Assembly (NCBI RefSeq): GCF_000150275.1
Contig: NW_002060946.1
Location: forward strand, 1,574,202-1,638,201
Direction: 5' to 3'
DNA from: Trichoplax adhaerens
Taxonomy: Eukaryota > Placozoa > Uniplacotomia > Trichoplacea > Trichoplacidae
DNA length: 64,000 nt
Shown here: positions 38,519-51,279 of the stretch, piece after piece
Position numbering within the stretch: position 1 is the stretch's first letter
Layout: each line of letters opens with the position of its first letter
Position numbers and translations under genes: made by a program
Notes under the pieces: model-generated
Seen by the model: the letters and a program-made list of their open reading frames with translations, nothing else
What the model was told of the DNA's origin: nothing
Databases searched by the model: none

Positions 38519-39573
38519 GTAAGTGGATTAGCTGTTCATAAATGTATACAGTAACGAGTTGTTAGTAAGCTAGAAGCATGACATTGTAATTTTTGTGTAT
38601 GCTATCCTTGTGCGTACAAGATTTCTCTACTCTGGACGACTAACTTGAATAAAATATCACCGTTCGAATTCAAATACTAGTTAAAGCATGGCATTGAAGT
38701 GATACAGCGAATTGCTTACTATTATTGTTGGTCACGGCAATTTAATCGGTAGTACACGAGTGTCGCCATCCTCCTTTTACAAGGTACATAAACAAGCTCC
38801 GGTGTCGTCATGTTGATGTGATGTATTTGGTTGCCCAAAAATAATATCGAACTATTGCATTCTCTCGACACCAGATTGGATTTCTATTCATTCTGCTCTA
38901 GCGTAGACAAGATTAATTAAGCAACAATGGCTGTAAGCCATACGTATCACTCTTACTCTTGTAGACATGGCATTCAAGTAGTTTGTCGATGACCGATCAA
39001 GAAAGTCAAAGCATGCTTTTAGCCAAATCATACGATACACCAGGGCAAAAGGAATATATGCAGAAAATAAACTAATACTACACGCATCAATAGACACAAA
39101 TGAATCCAATAAGAAATAAAATTAATGTGTTGCTAACTATTTCAAGATTGTCTTGTCTAGCACTGGCAGCAATGATTGTGGTTCAAAACGCCATGGTTTT
39201 TTCTACCTTGATCTTCTTGGTACTTTTAGTGATCTCCATTTACAAAGACTAAGTAAAGTTCAATTGATAGTTTACACTCCAATTTCCATTAGTTTTCCAT
39301 TTTGATCACATTGTAGGCATACCGAAGCTAAAATCGATTAACTACTGTAGACATGGTGATCGTACCGCTACCAAGGTAAATATTAGTAGCAATGAGTTCT
39401 AGTGAATTAGTCAATGTTTGAGGAATTTCTCAACATGATCCATGGTTTTGATCGTTGTAATAGAAATATTGACATTTCTGTAAGAACGATAGCGATCAAA
39501 ACCGTTGACAATACAGCAAATTTTTTCAACATCGTATCGGCACTTGTTAGTCCCTATCGCTCTCTTCAAACGA
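38519..39573. other. Intergenic with diverged repeat pieces
   Basis: Pieces such as agtagcaatgag and ccaatttccattagttttcc near 39260-39420 echo the 40.3-40.45 kb stretch, suggesting an old dispersed or tandem element. No gene was recognised. Confidence 0.35.
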
Positions 39574-40112
39574 TGGTCTAGCTAGGCCGTAGATAACAGT
39601 TAGAGTAGATTAATTTTAATTCAAATTGATTGTACCCATCTCTCCGTTTGCTTTCAAGGTTTCGATCCTATTGCCAGTAGCCCTGATTTAGCAGACAACA
39701 TGATATACCAGTATTGTAAAGTAGAAGGCAGGCATTATTACTGAAGAAGAAGTCAATTTAATCGATACTAGATTTAGGCGTATTCACTAAGATCGCTAGT
39801 CAAGATTGAACGGTTAGATAAAGGTTTCGCGTATCTCTATTTGGTCTAGCTAGGCTGTAGATAACAGTTAGTAGATTAATTTAATTCAAATTGATTGTAC
39901 CCATCTCTCCATTTGCTTTCAAAGTTTCCATCCAATTGCCAGTGCCCCTGATTTAGCAAACAACATGATATACCAGTATTATAAAGTAGAAGGCAGGCAT
40001 TATTACTGAAGAAGAAGTCAATCTGATCGATACTAGATTTAGGCGTATCCACTACGATTGCTAGTCAAGATTGAACGGTTAGATGAAGGTCTCGCGTATC
40101 TCTATTTAGGCT
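39574..40112. repeat. 269-bp tandem duplication
   Basis: The unit begins ggtctagctaggc.gtagat at 39574 and again at 39843. Both copies contain ttgtacccatctctcc, acaacatgatataccagta, aggcaggcattattactgaa and gattgaacggttagat. They differ at roughly one base in fifteen by eye. A more decayed relative may follow near 40290-40450. Confidence 0.9.
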
Positions 40113-41505
40113 GGAAGATGGCCTAGCAGTTGTCCATTTTGTTCACATGGCGAGTATACTTTACCCTAGTACTATTCGATAGACAGCTCGATTGTGTAAA
40201 GCTACAAAGGCAAGCAGGAGTAGAAATGGGTCAAGACGATCAATCTCCAACCTAATACGGCTGGTCCACAGATCATAGTTGGATTCATTTAAAATCCAAT
40301 TGAGTTGATGCTCATCTCTGTTTGCTTAAGCCTTAAGTTTTCACTAGTTTTTTTCCAGTTGGTTCATCTTGTAAGCACATGCTGTCCCATTCAATTGTAG
40401 GATAGCATAAAGTAGAAAGGCAGACATTAGTAGCAATGAGTGATAGCAAAATAGTCAATACGTGTACGTCAATAGTGTCTGCATAGACGATACTCCTTTA
40501 AATGGGTAAAATGTTCAATTACAAACGTAGAAAATAGTCCAAGAATTATCGCTTTAATAGCCCCTCCATTAATGTAGAAGATTGGTAGCATCGACTTGAC
40601 TATTCGATAGCATGGAATACTAAAAAAGAAGGATGATTTGCTAGTTTGGATTTAAACTATGTATGGATTATTGCAGTCTATCAGGGGATGAAGGTGCAAT
40701 ATGGACCAAAGTAAACGATACTCTTTCTCAGACAGTAAAATGCATGTATTACCTCGATTTTCAGCTACAACCAAGATACAGGCATGGATACCTTGACAGT
40801 TGAACAAGAACTACCAATCTACAAGTAGAAAGAAGCGTTGGGTGCTTGAATGATGAAGAAGTTGGAAAATACCAGCATAAGATTAACAGCCTGGAATCCA
40901 CTGCAAGCGCTGCCTAATGTCGCCTCATTCAGCCTTTCCCCTCTATGGTAAAGAGCGATTGCACCCTGGTGTATTAACTGATAGTCAAGTCTAAGTACTA
41001 CCACCCAGACGACAGTACTAGCGTAGGCTAATCGCGATATACAAAGTACAATATAGCAACGTATGTCCACATTGGACACTATACAGCAATGGACTTCCTT
41101 CGCTGGCATGCTCGCTTTCAATGAATATTGGCTTTCTGATCGTAGGGTTGCGTCGATTACCTTTCTTCTTTTCCATAGGATTAGTAGAGCATAGGATAAT
41201 GAATTTGTAGCTTGCAAATCATGCTATACAGTAGTATAGAGAAGAGCCTCGATAGTTAGACTGGCTTATTATTTTCGCCCTTGGAGTTTTGCTAGTTGCA
41301 ATCCTTACTGGTGCTACCATCGATCAACTTTAGCGTATTTTTGAAGATAGTGTTGAAGATCGTTTACAAGTAAAGCAACGTACTTCAACTGAAATTTCTG
41401 ATCGTCTACTAGCGAGTGATGCTGCTAGGGTAGGCTACACTGATTCCTCTTCTTTGGACGGCAACATCCACGTCGATCTATGCAAAGGTGGACGTCGATT
41501 TATCG
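40113..41505. other. Intergenic, no gene recognised
   Basis: It contains a 132-codon minus-strand frame at 40819-41217 without recognisable domains or flanking splice logic. I could not support it as a gene. Confidence 0.35.
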
Positions 41506-42222
41506 CATTGGAAGATCGTCAGCTTGGATGTTTTAAAAGTAGCAGCATTGGTGCTAAAAACTGAAATTTAGAGTAGCCACCAACTAGTGATTCAACTGTA
41601 CTTTAGATAGCGATCGATATCGAATCCATATCGATGCTTGTAGATCACATTGGAAGATCGTTTGCTTGGATGTACTAAGTGTAGCAGCATTGGTGCTAAA
41701 AGCTGAAATTTTACAGCAGCCACCGACTAAGTGATTCAACCGCACTTTAGATAGCGATCGATATCTATACTTGTAGATCGCATTGGAAGATCGTTTGCTT
41801 GGATGTACTAATTGAAGCAGCATCGGTGCTAAAAGCTGAAATTTCACAGCAGCGAACTAGTGATTTAATTGTACTTTAGATATCGATTGATATCTAATCC
41901 ATATCGATACTGGTAGATCGTATTGGAAGATCGTTTGCTTGGATGCACTAAGTCAAGCAACATTGGTGCTAAAAGCTGAAATTTCACAGTAGCTAACTAG
42001 TGATTTAACTGTACTTTAGATACCGATCGATATCGAATCCATATCTATACTTGTAGATCGCATTGGAAGATCGTTTGCTTGGATGTACTAAGTCAAGCAA
42101 CATTGGTACTAAAAACTGAAATTTTAGAGCAGCCACCGACTAGTGATTCAACTGCACTTTAGATAGCGATCGATATCGAATCCATATCTATAATTGTAGA
42201 TCGCATTGGAAGATCGTTTGAT
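41506..42222. repeat. ~140-bp tandem repeat, five copies plus a partial one
   Basis: The mark cattggaagatcgtttgctt (or a close variant) lies at 41506, 41648, 41781, 41921, 42061 and 42204, so periods are 142, 133, 140, 140 and 143. Each unit also carries ATTGGTGCTAAAA.CTGAAAT and a GATAGCGATCGATATC palindrome-like block. Short minus-strand frames here are repeat products. The array ends about 260 bases upstream of the Thg1-like gene. Confidence 0.9.
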
Positions 42223-42477
42223 AGTACAGTAGATACAATTATATTTAATGCAATTCGCGTATATAATCAATCGTTACAATTGAAGCATTCACAATTACGT
42301 GTATTGCTGCTGGAAGTGAAATTTCAGACTTTACACCGGCTAGGTAGGGATTTAGCTGGTGTAGGCTGTAGGATAAACGTATCCTGTACTTTGGATAGTA
42401 ACATCAACATCCATGGCCTTGCTGTATGTACCGTACTTTGATTTTGAATCTAGGATTAAAATAGCGACAGAACAACG

Positions 42478-44095
42478 ATGCATCGAATGATAAGTCGAAG
42501 TTATCGAAAATGGCCTCTGAAAGAAATCGGAAATCGTATGAAAGATTATGAACGACAGATGGAATGGCAAGTACAGGCCAACCAATATTACATCATTCGT
42601 TTAGATGGTCATGCTTTTACTAAATATTGCCAAGGCTTAACTAAACCGTTTGATCATCGCATCTATCTGGCGTTGTTGCATACAGCTGCCGACCTCCTAA
42701 ACAAATTTGGCTCGAGATCGGCATTCTGCTTCAGGTATCTCACTCTGTATTATAGCAAAGCTTCCATCTGCAGTTTGCACTCTATTTTGTAATGAATAGC
42801 AATTACCTAGCAGAAAAAGCAAGGAGTAGATATCAAACGCACATTGTGTACTGCCTTGCATAACTAATCCAGATGCACTATCTGTCTTTGATTACATACA
42901 AGGCTAGCCTTACATAAGTTGAATTAATAAACGATGATGTCACTCATCATAATCATCAAACTACCGTACCATTAACTCGATAGCTTGAACAAATAGTAGT
43001 AAAATAACAACAACTTAGACTTACCTATGTACTAGAACAACAGATGCAATTATTATCCAACACCTACAAATATCATCCACAATGAACAGTTTAAATTGAT
43101 GACAAATGACTAGCATCGAAATTGTCGACTAGTTGACAGCTTTGCTTATGCTCTTTAAATCTAAAATATGAATGAATACCACTGTAATTTTTATTTTCAT
43201 TTTCTATAGTGATGAAATTTCCTTGGTGTTTGCACCGACTGAACCATCCCAACGCTCCGATAGAGAAGGAGGCGAAGAAGGAATTATACACTATCAAGGT
43301 CGTACGATGAAATTGTGCTCTTTAACTGCTGGTATGGCCTCTTCCCGTTTTAACTATTATATGAATATGCAGCAATTCAATGACACGATGGGTGCCCTGA
43401 CATTAGCTAGGATTCAAAGTCACCCAGCAATCTTTGATTCGCGCCTGTTTTGCTTACCAAATGCTGATGAAGTTGTCAAAAACATTTATTGGAGAGCTCA
43501 TGATTGCTTAAGAAATTCTAAAATCTGTTAGTCTATAAATATATTAATCATATGAATATATTCTTGTTAGTCTATTGAATTATTAAATTATTAGTCGGCT
43601 ACAATTAGATCAGCAGAATTGATATTCGGTATATATGTATACGAGTACATAATCTTTATTAATAAGAAAAACGACATTTGTAGCTTCGGTAGAAATGTGC
43701 TATGGGTAACTTAAATTTGATTATTAATCAAAACTAATAGTTTAATTATTGAATATTTTTAAGCATTTGCTCAACATCATGTATCAAGACAGTCATTACA
43801 CCGTGTCAAAGCATCTGAGGCTATTAAATTAGTCAAAGACAAGAAAGGCATCAACTACTCGCTTGATACTCCGGATTGGTTTCGGTATGGCACTTTAATC
43901 AAGAAAATTTTGGTTGATCATGAAGGTATAAACGGAAAAACTGGAGAACCTGTCAAAGTAAAACGCTCGAGAATAGCATACGGTAGCATTAACTTTACGT
44001 CAAATCTCGCTAGTAATATAGAAGAGATATTACTAGCTAAGCATGCACCTACCGAGACCAAATTACAATTGCTAAAGCCGACATTAAGTCCGTGA
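42478..44095 (+). CDS. Thg1-like 3'-5' polymerase (tRNA-His guanylyltransferase family)
   Basis: The family adds nucleotides in the 3'-to-5' direction to tRNA 5' ends: canonical Thg1 adds G-1 to tRNA-His, and Thg1-like proteins repair 5'-truncated tRNAs. There are three exons: 42478-42734, 43210-43526 and 43764-44095. They join in phases 2 and 1 (CTTCAG^GTATCT to TATAG^TGATG; AAATCT^GTTAGT to TTTTAAG^CATTTG) and give 301 residues. Metal-binding residues are visible in IIRLDGHAFTKY (near residue 44) and, across the first junction, CFSDEISLVF. Downstream come LTAGMASSRFNYYM, YWRAHDCLRNS and FRYGTLIKK. The DCLRNS block replaces the DCHINNLYN of canonical Thg1 and resembles the protist-type Thg1-like proteins (TLP). 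The Arg-rich start could be a mitochondrial targeting signal. The second donor GTTAGT is weak but keeps the frame and the family alignment. Confidence 0.85.
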
Positions 44096-45864
44096 TACTA
44101 CAGAATATATTGATTAAATAATTGTTGCACCCTGAAAATCGTACGTCGTTTGCTTTGATCCAGTTGTAGGCTTTATTGCTACATTTTAACCTACAGTACA
44201 TACGTCGTTTTTTCAATACGATGACATTCGTGTCATCAATATTAGCTATTACTTACTGACCTGGCCTACTTCAATCATGGCCCATTGCACAGCTAAATGG
44301 TGGAAATTTCAACATAAAATCTCATAAAATCTGTAAAAAACTGCTGTAAATAATCACAATGACTAATCATTATTTTTGTAAAGACACAATGATTATCCCA
44401 TGTATAGGTATTTACTGATGCAATTGTATTCGTAAATCCTCAATTAAATGCATACTTTTAAATAAATCGTTAAGCTTGTAAGGTAAGCGTCACGCCGACC
44501 CCTTATGCTGGAATGAACTTGCTCGTGTCATACTTAAGAGGGATATTCATGCACTACTAGACATAAACAGTTTGTTATTCTACGCAATAAACGTCATATC
44601 GTATTTCTATGTTCCCTACCATTCAAATCATTCGTGCTACTAAAGCGATTTACTACGTGGGTACATTAAATAGCTCACGATGTTAAATGCGATCTGTTTA
44701 ATCCATCTTTCGCACGAGAAGTAGTAAATAATAATGCTTGGCAAATTATGATTCATGAGAACAGTAAAGAAATTGAAAAGGCGATACTTATATGCGGCAG
44801 CGGAAATATCTTTTTCAAACTTTGATCAATCATTTCCGTGTTAAATCATAGTAAGTGCATTAATAATGATAACTACAAGTTACGTAAGAAGTGAAAAGCA
44901 TTTATGTTAGAAATATACGATATTGTGACAATGATCACCAGTACACGGATACTATTTTAACATATACAGTTCTCTAAATATCTGAATTCTATCATCAAAG
45001 GTTGCATATGATCAGACTCCTCTTAAAGAACTATTTCGCCAGCAATATTGCCGCAGTGTAAACACAACTATCCACCCTACCATTACTGTTTCTATCTCTT
45101 CACATCTATCTACCCATTACGTCTATCAACTAGGGTACAATTATCGAATTCATAACACAATCAATCATTGAGAAATTTAAAGGATAGGTGAACTCAATAT
45201 AATAGTATTCCATCAACGTATATCATAAATAGACTACATTGATATAGATCCTAAGCACACTGTTCTACACAGTATACAGTACAGTAATTCTATGCACAAC
45301 ATTGGAATAAATCTAGTAATCAGGATAGATACGCTTATACACGTGATCTCATTTCTAGAAGGGGTTTTAATGGCCGAAATTGCAACTTGCAATATGGTTC
45401 CATTGAAAAACTCGTATGTTCAATTAAATCGACGATTAATCATAGTGTTCTGTATAAAGTATTACAGGTTAGATATAAAATCCCAATCTAACTAAAAATT
45501 GACTATTTGCGCATACTTTATGTCATAATTTATTCTATTGGCGACAACGATACCAACTAAATTAGCAATTCACACGCCATCGATAATTCCAATGTTACCT
45601 GCTGTAACACTTCTCTTCACCAGTAGCATCGTTAGCTTAGATATTTACTAAGAATTGGTAATTCAATCAATCACTTCATGATTTCCAATATCGTGGATCC
45701 ATGTGATGTAGCTGAAATCTCGAATTGTACTGAAGTCTAGAGATGAAGGCTGGCTTTTCATTGTCATTCACATACTTGTACACTATATCGATTACTGTTT
45801 TATAAAAGACTAGTTACTCTTTCAAAATTCACATTTAAATCAAAACCTCTTATTATTACCTTTC
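44096..45864. other. Intergenic, no gene recognised
   Basis: It contains only short frames, including a 67-codon plus-strand one at 45292-45495 with no recognisable feature. Confidence 0.4.
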
Positions 45865-47393
45865 ATGGATTTCGATTCCAAACCTCTATTTGGAGAGACA
45901 CCGCCAAAAGTAAGTTTTAAGCATTATAATTTGCCAAATAATATAGCTAAACCCTAATTATTTTACGTCTTATAACTTGGGCGTCGACTTAAGATCACCC
46001 GATTCGTTAATCAAATGCATGGACCGGTCATTGAATAAAATCAGATGAATAGAAATTATCATGCCATTGCATGTTAGAAATGATATTCATCTAATATTTT
46101 TGATGAGCTTTCTATAAATATAAATCTATTACGTGATTATGGTTATAATAGATTGTAAGGAGAAAGAGATATAATGCATCTATAATCCAATTCTACCGAT
46201 TTTAATTCTACTTTTTGTAATAGACGAGCTCGATATATCTTTTGATTGACTTGATTCTCTCTATTATTTTCTATAGTATAAAGCTGTTCATTATGGAACA
46301 TCTCTCTTTACAACAGCTGCTGTATTGGTAGGAGAAATTATAGCTACTGCAGCACTTTTGAATGCATAACACGTATATAGAAACAACTATCATAAATAGT
46401 GCTAACACATAAGTACAAAATCAGCCTGAATTCATGCTATAATTAGTTACATAAGAAATAATTTTCCTCTCTAGTTTACTATGGTGTGCGTCTTTGCGAT
46501 AAATTGGCCGCCTAAAGGTATCAATATCGTCTTTTTAGCAGCTATTGTTTTCCAGAGTATATCCCAAATAGTTATGGTGAGTCTGTTATGTAATGATAGC
46601 TACCAGTACTATTTGTTAGATTATTTACTTCATGAGTAAATTCTATCCAATCTATCATTTACTCTAATAAGGATGAAGTACTTTTTTTTGAAACGAAACT
46701 TTACAAAAGTCATGATTGCGTTTGCTTTAGGGTTATTCTTAACCAAACATTATACCCTATACGAAGAAATAACATTCTAAAATTTGTTTAGATTTTGGCC
46801 TAGGGGCTATATTACCGCACTACTATGCAGTCATTACTAAAATAATTTTGGTAGTAATTCTGTCTTTATGTAGAAAATGTAACAGTCAAAAATTTCCCGA
46901 TACTATAATAGCTAAAATTCTACAGATTATATTTATTTATTGTATGCAGCTGATGGATTTTTATCGTACATATAGATAATGGATTGTGACAATTCTTCCG
47001 AATATCATTTACTATTTCTAACTTGAGCAATATGACAATTCTTTAATTATACTGTATGGATTATATCTCTATAATTAGTAAGAAGTATTCTTTCTTACAT
47101 ACGTCCTATTAAAGCTAATAACGATTTTCAATCTATACTGCAGTGAGATTCTGTATACTATATACTGTATTGTCTCGTTTTGCATATAGTTAATGATTGC
47201 AAAGGTTCCAATTTAGATGCAATAATTCTTAATCATATTATTTTCGTCGCTAACTATTCGTAATCTTTAGATTCGTTGGTATCGTGAGGGTGACGTCGAT
47301 CCGAAATTTTTAAAACTTATCTACTATAACACATTTGTACTGTTACTGTTTTGCTTCTCATGTAACTTGTACGCCTTTAATGTGAAATTTTAA
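45865..47393 (+). CDS. TMEM243: TMEM243-like small membrane protein
   Basis: Four exons, all joined in phase 0, give 106 residues: 45865-45909, 46277-46327, 46475-46576 and 47271-47393. Donors are GTAAGT, GTAGGA and GTGAGT, plus acceptors TATAG, TCTAG and TTTAG. The protein begins with KPLFGETPPK, matching NRPLFGETSAK of human TMEM243. It keeps the WPPKGINIVF loop (human PPKPLNIFF) between hydrophobic segments, and ends with WYREGDVDPKFLKLIYY (human WYRQGDLEPKFRKLIYY) and a last helix. Four membrane segments are expected. Human TMEM243 is 118 residues and its biochemical role is unknown, so only orthology is claimed here. Exons of 45 and 51 bases make the gene easy to miss. The 694-base third intron holds an open hydrophobic stretch that I did not include. 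Confidence 0.88.
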
Positions 47394-48788
47394 ATTAAAT
47401 GTAGAACCCGATTTGCTATAAAAGATCTATATATTATTAGATGAAACGCTATAATAATTAATTCACCTAGAAAAAATGAATATGAAACAAAGTTACTACT
47501 GTTTCAGAATTAATTTTCACTTGTTTTAATATCTACAGTAATGTGTAAAAACTGGTTTGCTTACAGATCATATTTATCAACATATTCCGTACTAATTCAT
47601 GATAATATTGAGTAATCTATGACCATTTCCACACTCGTTTTAATATCTGATGTGTAAAAAGCTGGTCTACCGAAAAATTATCAATATATCTCATGCTACT
47701 TCATGGTAATAATTACTAGTCATGAGTATCGTTTATTTTTAGATTCAGTTTACTTTATAATGTAAATGCAATAATGATAATAGTATTGCCTTGTTATCAT
47801 AATGAATTTGGACTTGTAAGCATACTCGTATAAAGATCGCATAATCTTCAAAACTATCTTGAATTTTACAAATTTAATAGCTAGAACTTAACCCATTTAA
47901 ATTCTAGAATATATCAGAATGCAAAGTCATGGATAATTTGGATGTTTATGCTCAAACTTTGTTTATATATATCAATAGGATGTCATACTCTAGCTTCTAC
48001 ATTTTGTTTGCAATAAGCCCCATTTAATAGAGCATATTTGGGTAGCTGACATTGTATAATTAATTTTTAGAAAGATCGAAATTGTCTTTAATGTAACCCT
48101 GATGATTTAACTACAATCAGTTGATACAAACATAATTATTGCTGCGATAGATAAAAGTTTCATAGTATAAAATATTACACTATTTATTCGCTATAAAATT
48201 GATGAAAGCCCGCTTTCGCCAAAGTTGTCATTACATTTGTTACAAAGATAGACAAAATTTATCTTAAATAAAACTTGACCATATTAAATTATACATAACT
48301 GCGAAAATAAAATGACATCCAAGCGTATTACAGAATTTGTTTTGCTAAAGTCTTTTGGTCTATATTCAACACAGCAACAATAAGCATATAATTATTAAAG
48401 CTAAAATAATATACAGTATCACCATAAGGATGATTAAAAATTTGGGTTCTGCTAATAAGACCGTTATCAGACATGTAATTATGATATATTTACAATATAC
48501 ATGGTATAGTCTTTACTTGCCCTCATGTCTCATGTCTCCCTATACTTACCCTCATGCCTTCATGTATTCAAAATTACAGAAATAATTTAAAAAAAACTCA
48601 AAGTATCCTTCAGGCAAGTCACAAGATATAATAACTACAAATATTTCCTATTCTGACATTAGAGACCAACGTACATACACTAGTTAAATAAATAAAATTG
48701 TATTGTATACGGTCATAAGCATGGTATCTGTCACATTTGTTAAATCACCTTTATTATGATAGCTAACTTTATCTTCTTTGGTTATAAA
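47394..48788. other. Intergenic, very AT-rich, no gene recognised
   Basis: A 76-codon plus-strand frame at 48355-48585 has no recognisable feature. Convergent genes flank this stretch, so 3' UTRs are expected at both ends. Confidence 0.4.
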
Positions 48789-49200
48789 TCAAGCTTGATT
48801 GTATTGGCTTTCTAATGTATGGTCATCAGTGGTACAGTTTAAAAATTTCGTATCAATATTTTCAGAATTGCTATTTATCTCTTCTGCTGAATCAGTAGCA
48901 ATGACTACATGATGATCTACAGCTGTTGCTGTTAACGAAGGACTTTTATTCTCAGCATTACGTGAACATTCAGAGCCAGAAATTTTACTCAACTGAGAGC
49001 TTAAATTTGTTGATATCTCATCTAAGTGATCGGTACGTAAACTATCAATATGATGTTGGATTAATGTACGCGTATTCGTATGACTAGGAGCAAAATCTAT
49101 TGCAGCATTTAAATTCTTGATAGCATGCCTATTACTGGTATTTTCTTCTTGATAAAGACAAGATTCAAAGTCCTCTATTCTGATATTTGTATCTTTTCGC
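48789..49200 (-). CDS. Terminal coding exon of unknown gene, possibly alternative FoxP 3' exon
   Basis: The minus strand is open for 137 codons up to a TGA at 48789-48791. The open stretch runs well upstream of its first ATG (48992), so it is an exon rather than a free-standing small gene. Its likely acceptor is AAAGTAG^GCGAAA at 49200/49201, phase 2. The protein is polar and rich in Asn, Ser and Thr, with segments such as HAIKNLNAAIDF, LIQHHIDSLRTDHLDEIS and ATDSAEEINSNSENID, and no known domain. FoxP, upstream on the same strand, has phase-2 donors at its eleventh and twelfth exons, so this could be an alternative FoxP C-terminus about 3.9 kb downstream of the normal stop. It could equally be the last exon of another gene whose other exons I did not find. 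Confidence 0.45.
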
Positions 49201-51279
49201 CTACTTTTCGTTTTTATAAATAAATCAATAAATCAATGTTATTATATATATATATATTATATTATTACAATATAATTACAATTACTATATGATACGAAAA
49301 CAATTGGTGTTGCAAACATTTTGAAATCTTAATATAGTTGCAGCGATTCTTAACCATCAAGTAAAAGCTTAATGAAGATCTCTTAATGTTTATTTTAACC
49401 ATGTTAAGCGGATAATTCAATGAAACGTTAATCACTAAAACTTAAATACTAAATTATAATTTTAAGTCGTACCAGAATATTGTAAGTAAGTTAAACGTGG
49501 AAGATGGATAATTTTCCTGTCTGACGTATCAACAACACAATTTATAAAAGCTGCTGCAACATGACCAAAATCATCTCCTTCCATATTAATTCATATTAAT
49601 TCGGCGTTGACCATTCATATTCTGAATTCACGAAATAGGAGTTATATTTTAACAGCTAAAATAACGCAAAAGCCGAAATTACATGAAAACGTTAAAGATG
49701 CTCCAATGTGACTTGGCAAAATTGACCCATCTATCAATGAATAATTGTCATTAATAGTAAATAATAATATGGCTGCTTGTTTGTAGGGTATATCAATAAA
49801 TTATTTTCTATCCATATTAATGAATACAGAGGTATTGATTATACTCATATATATATTATCGAAACCTTGCATACATATATCAAGCTAATAATCGCCAATC
49901 TTATTGCATAATAGAACATCAAGATACATACTCATCTAGGCATACAGTACATCGTCGTAGCAAGACTATGTTAACTTGGTTCATATCGATGATGAATACC
50001 GAGTGACGCAATTTATGAGCTTATGCACTTGCATTTGTTTCTTGCTAGGTCAACATCGGCCAGATGTATCTTATGAAGTATTGTTACGTTTATGATGATA
50101 TACGACATTATAACTCCTTCCGGGTTTATGCAGTGCAAATCCGTCAGTTTTCAATTTTTGATTGTACTAAACGGTGACGGAGTCGTTTTCTCAATCGAGA
50201 TTGATTTGCTAATATCGTAATTCCTCGATGCGACACGTTTCTATACCAGGAACAACTACAGAAATATTGCCCTAGACCGTATAGTGTATGATGACAAATC
50301 TCTTTTAACCTAAATTAGCTCATTTTACTCTCTGTACACTATTAATAATAATAATATAGCATGACAGTACGTTTCTTAATGAATTGCAACCGTAAACGTA
50401 AGCCAACTTAGATATTTTAAGACACTCATTTGCAATTACAACATGAAAGTATATCTGTACACTCCAGTATAGGTGATCAATGAGTTTCTAAGTCATGCAA
50501 GAAATAAACTATGACCTCAATTTCAAAACGGCTACGACGATAGATTAATAGACAACTATGGAAATAAATTTATCCTATCAACTCCATTAATTATCACCTA
50601 CACACCTAGGGTGAGAATTTTGCTATTTTGGACTGTCATTGCCATGGAGCTTGTCTATTCTCTCTCTTCTTATATTGAAAGATCTCTATTTAATAATCCA
50701 ATCAACGGAGTACAACATTATTGTTTAAGCATGTGATAGCTCTATAATGCCAAGTCAAGGGTGCAGAATCAACCTCTGACATTTCACAACCAATTATTAG
50801 GATAGAAATGACGATTTACTTCGATTATGTTGGAGAAAGGGAAGAAAGCTTTGCCTCCCCTCAAGATGCAAGTCCTTCTAGCCATCGTCCGACCAAAGGA
50901 CGTCCGTAACTATTTTAAGTGACCTTCAAGTCTGCAACTGCTCCTACTGTACTACTATACCATGTCCCAAACGACACTTCATTCTATACTGTGTTTGACT
51001 AATTTGTTGGCGCTAGTAGCGCCTCTCTTTAGAGACTTCCAGACAGAAGGACAGCCAAGCCAGGTCTTCGCGCTACACTACACTGCATGATTTTTTTCTT
51101 TTCTCGGTCTGGGATCTGTTATGCGCGATACTGTACGGGTGGTGCAGTAAGCAACTACTTCGTCCCTCTCCTTGAATATGGATGGATGGAGAATCCGAGA
51201 GGTAATCCACTTCCATCCATGCAGAAACCCCACGGAAATAGACTTTAATTAAGCTATTAAGCTACGATTGAGGATATAA
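49201..51279. other. Non-coding or unresolved stretch, no gene recognised
   Basis: It includes an ATATAT simple tract near 49243-49260. A GC-richer block at about 50.8-51.25 kb could be promoter or UTR sequence. No exon could be supported. Confidence 0.35.

Noticed and set aside
40819-41217. 132-codon minus-strand frame
   Set aside because: No domain, no splice context and an atypical composition for the coding genes here; it lies among decayed repeats.
41584-41847. 87-codon minus-strand frame with internal amino-acid repeat
   Set aside because: It is produced by the ~140-bp tandem repeat.
46679-46780. Hydrophobic open stretch (YFFLKRNFTKVMIAFALGLF) that could follow TMEM243 exon 3
   Set aside because: The exon at 47271 gives a far better match to the TMEM243 C-terminus (WYREGDVDPKF) and an exact frame, so this stretch is treated as intron.
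46791-46980. Open hydrophobic stretch (GLGAILPHYYAVITKIILVV) in the same intron
   Set aside because: It has no family match and is not needed once the TMEM243 exons are joined; hydrophobic frames are common in AT-rich DNA.
50808-50910. Short plus-strand frame starting MTIYFDYVGEREESF with a possible GTAACT donor
   Set aside because: It is only about 33 codons, with no partner exon and no recognised family; too weak to list as a gene.
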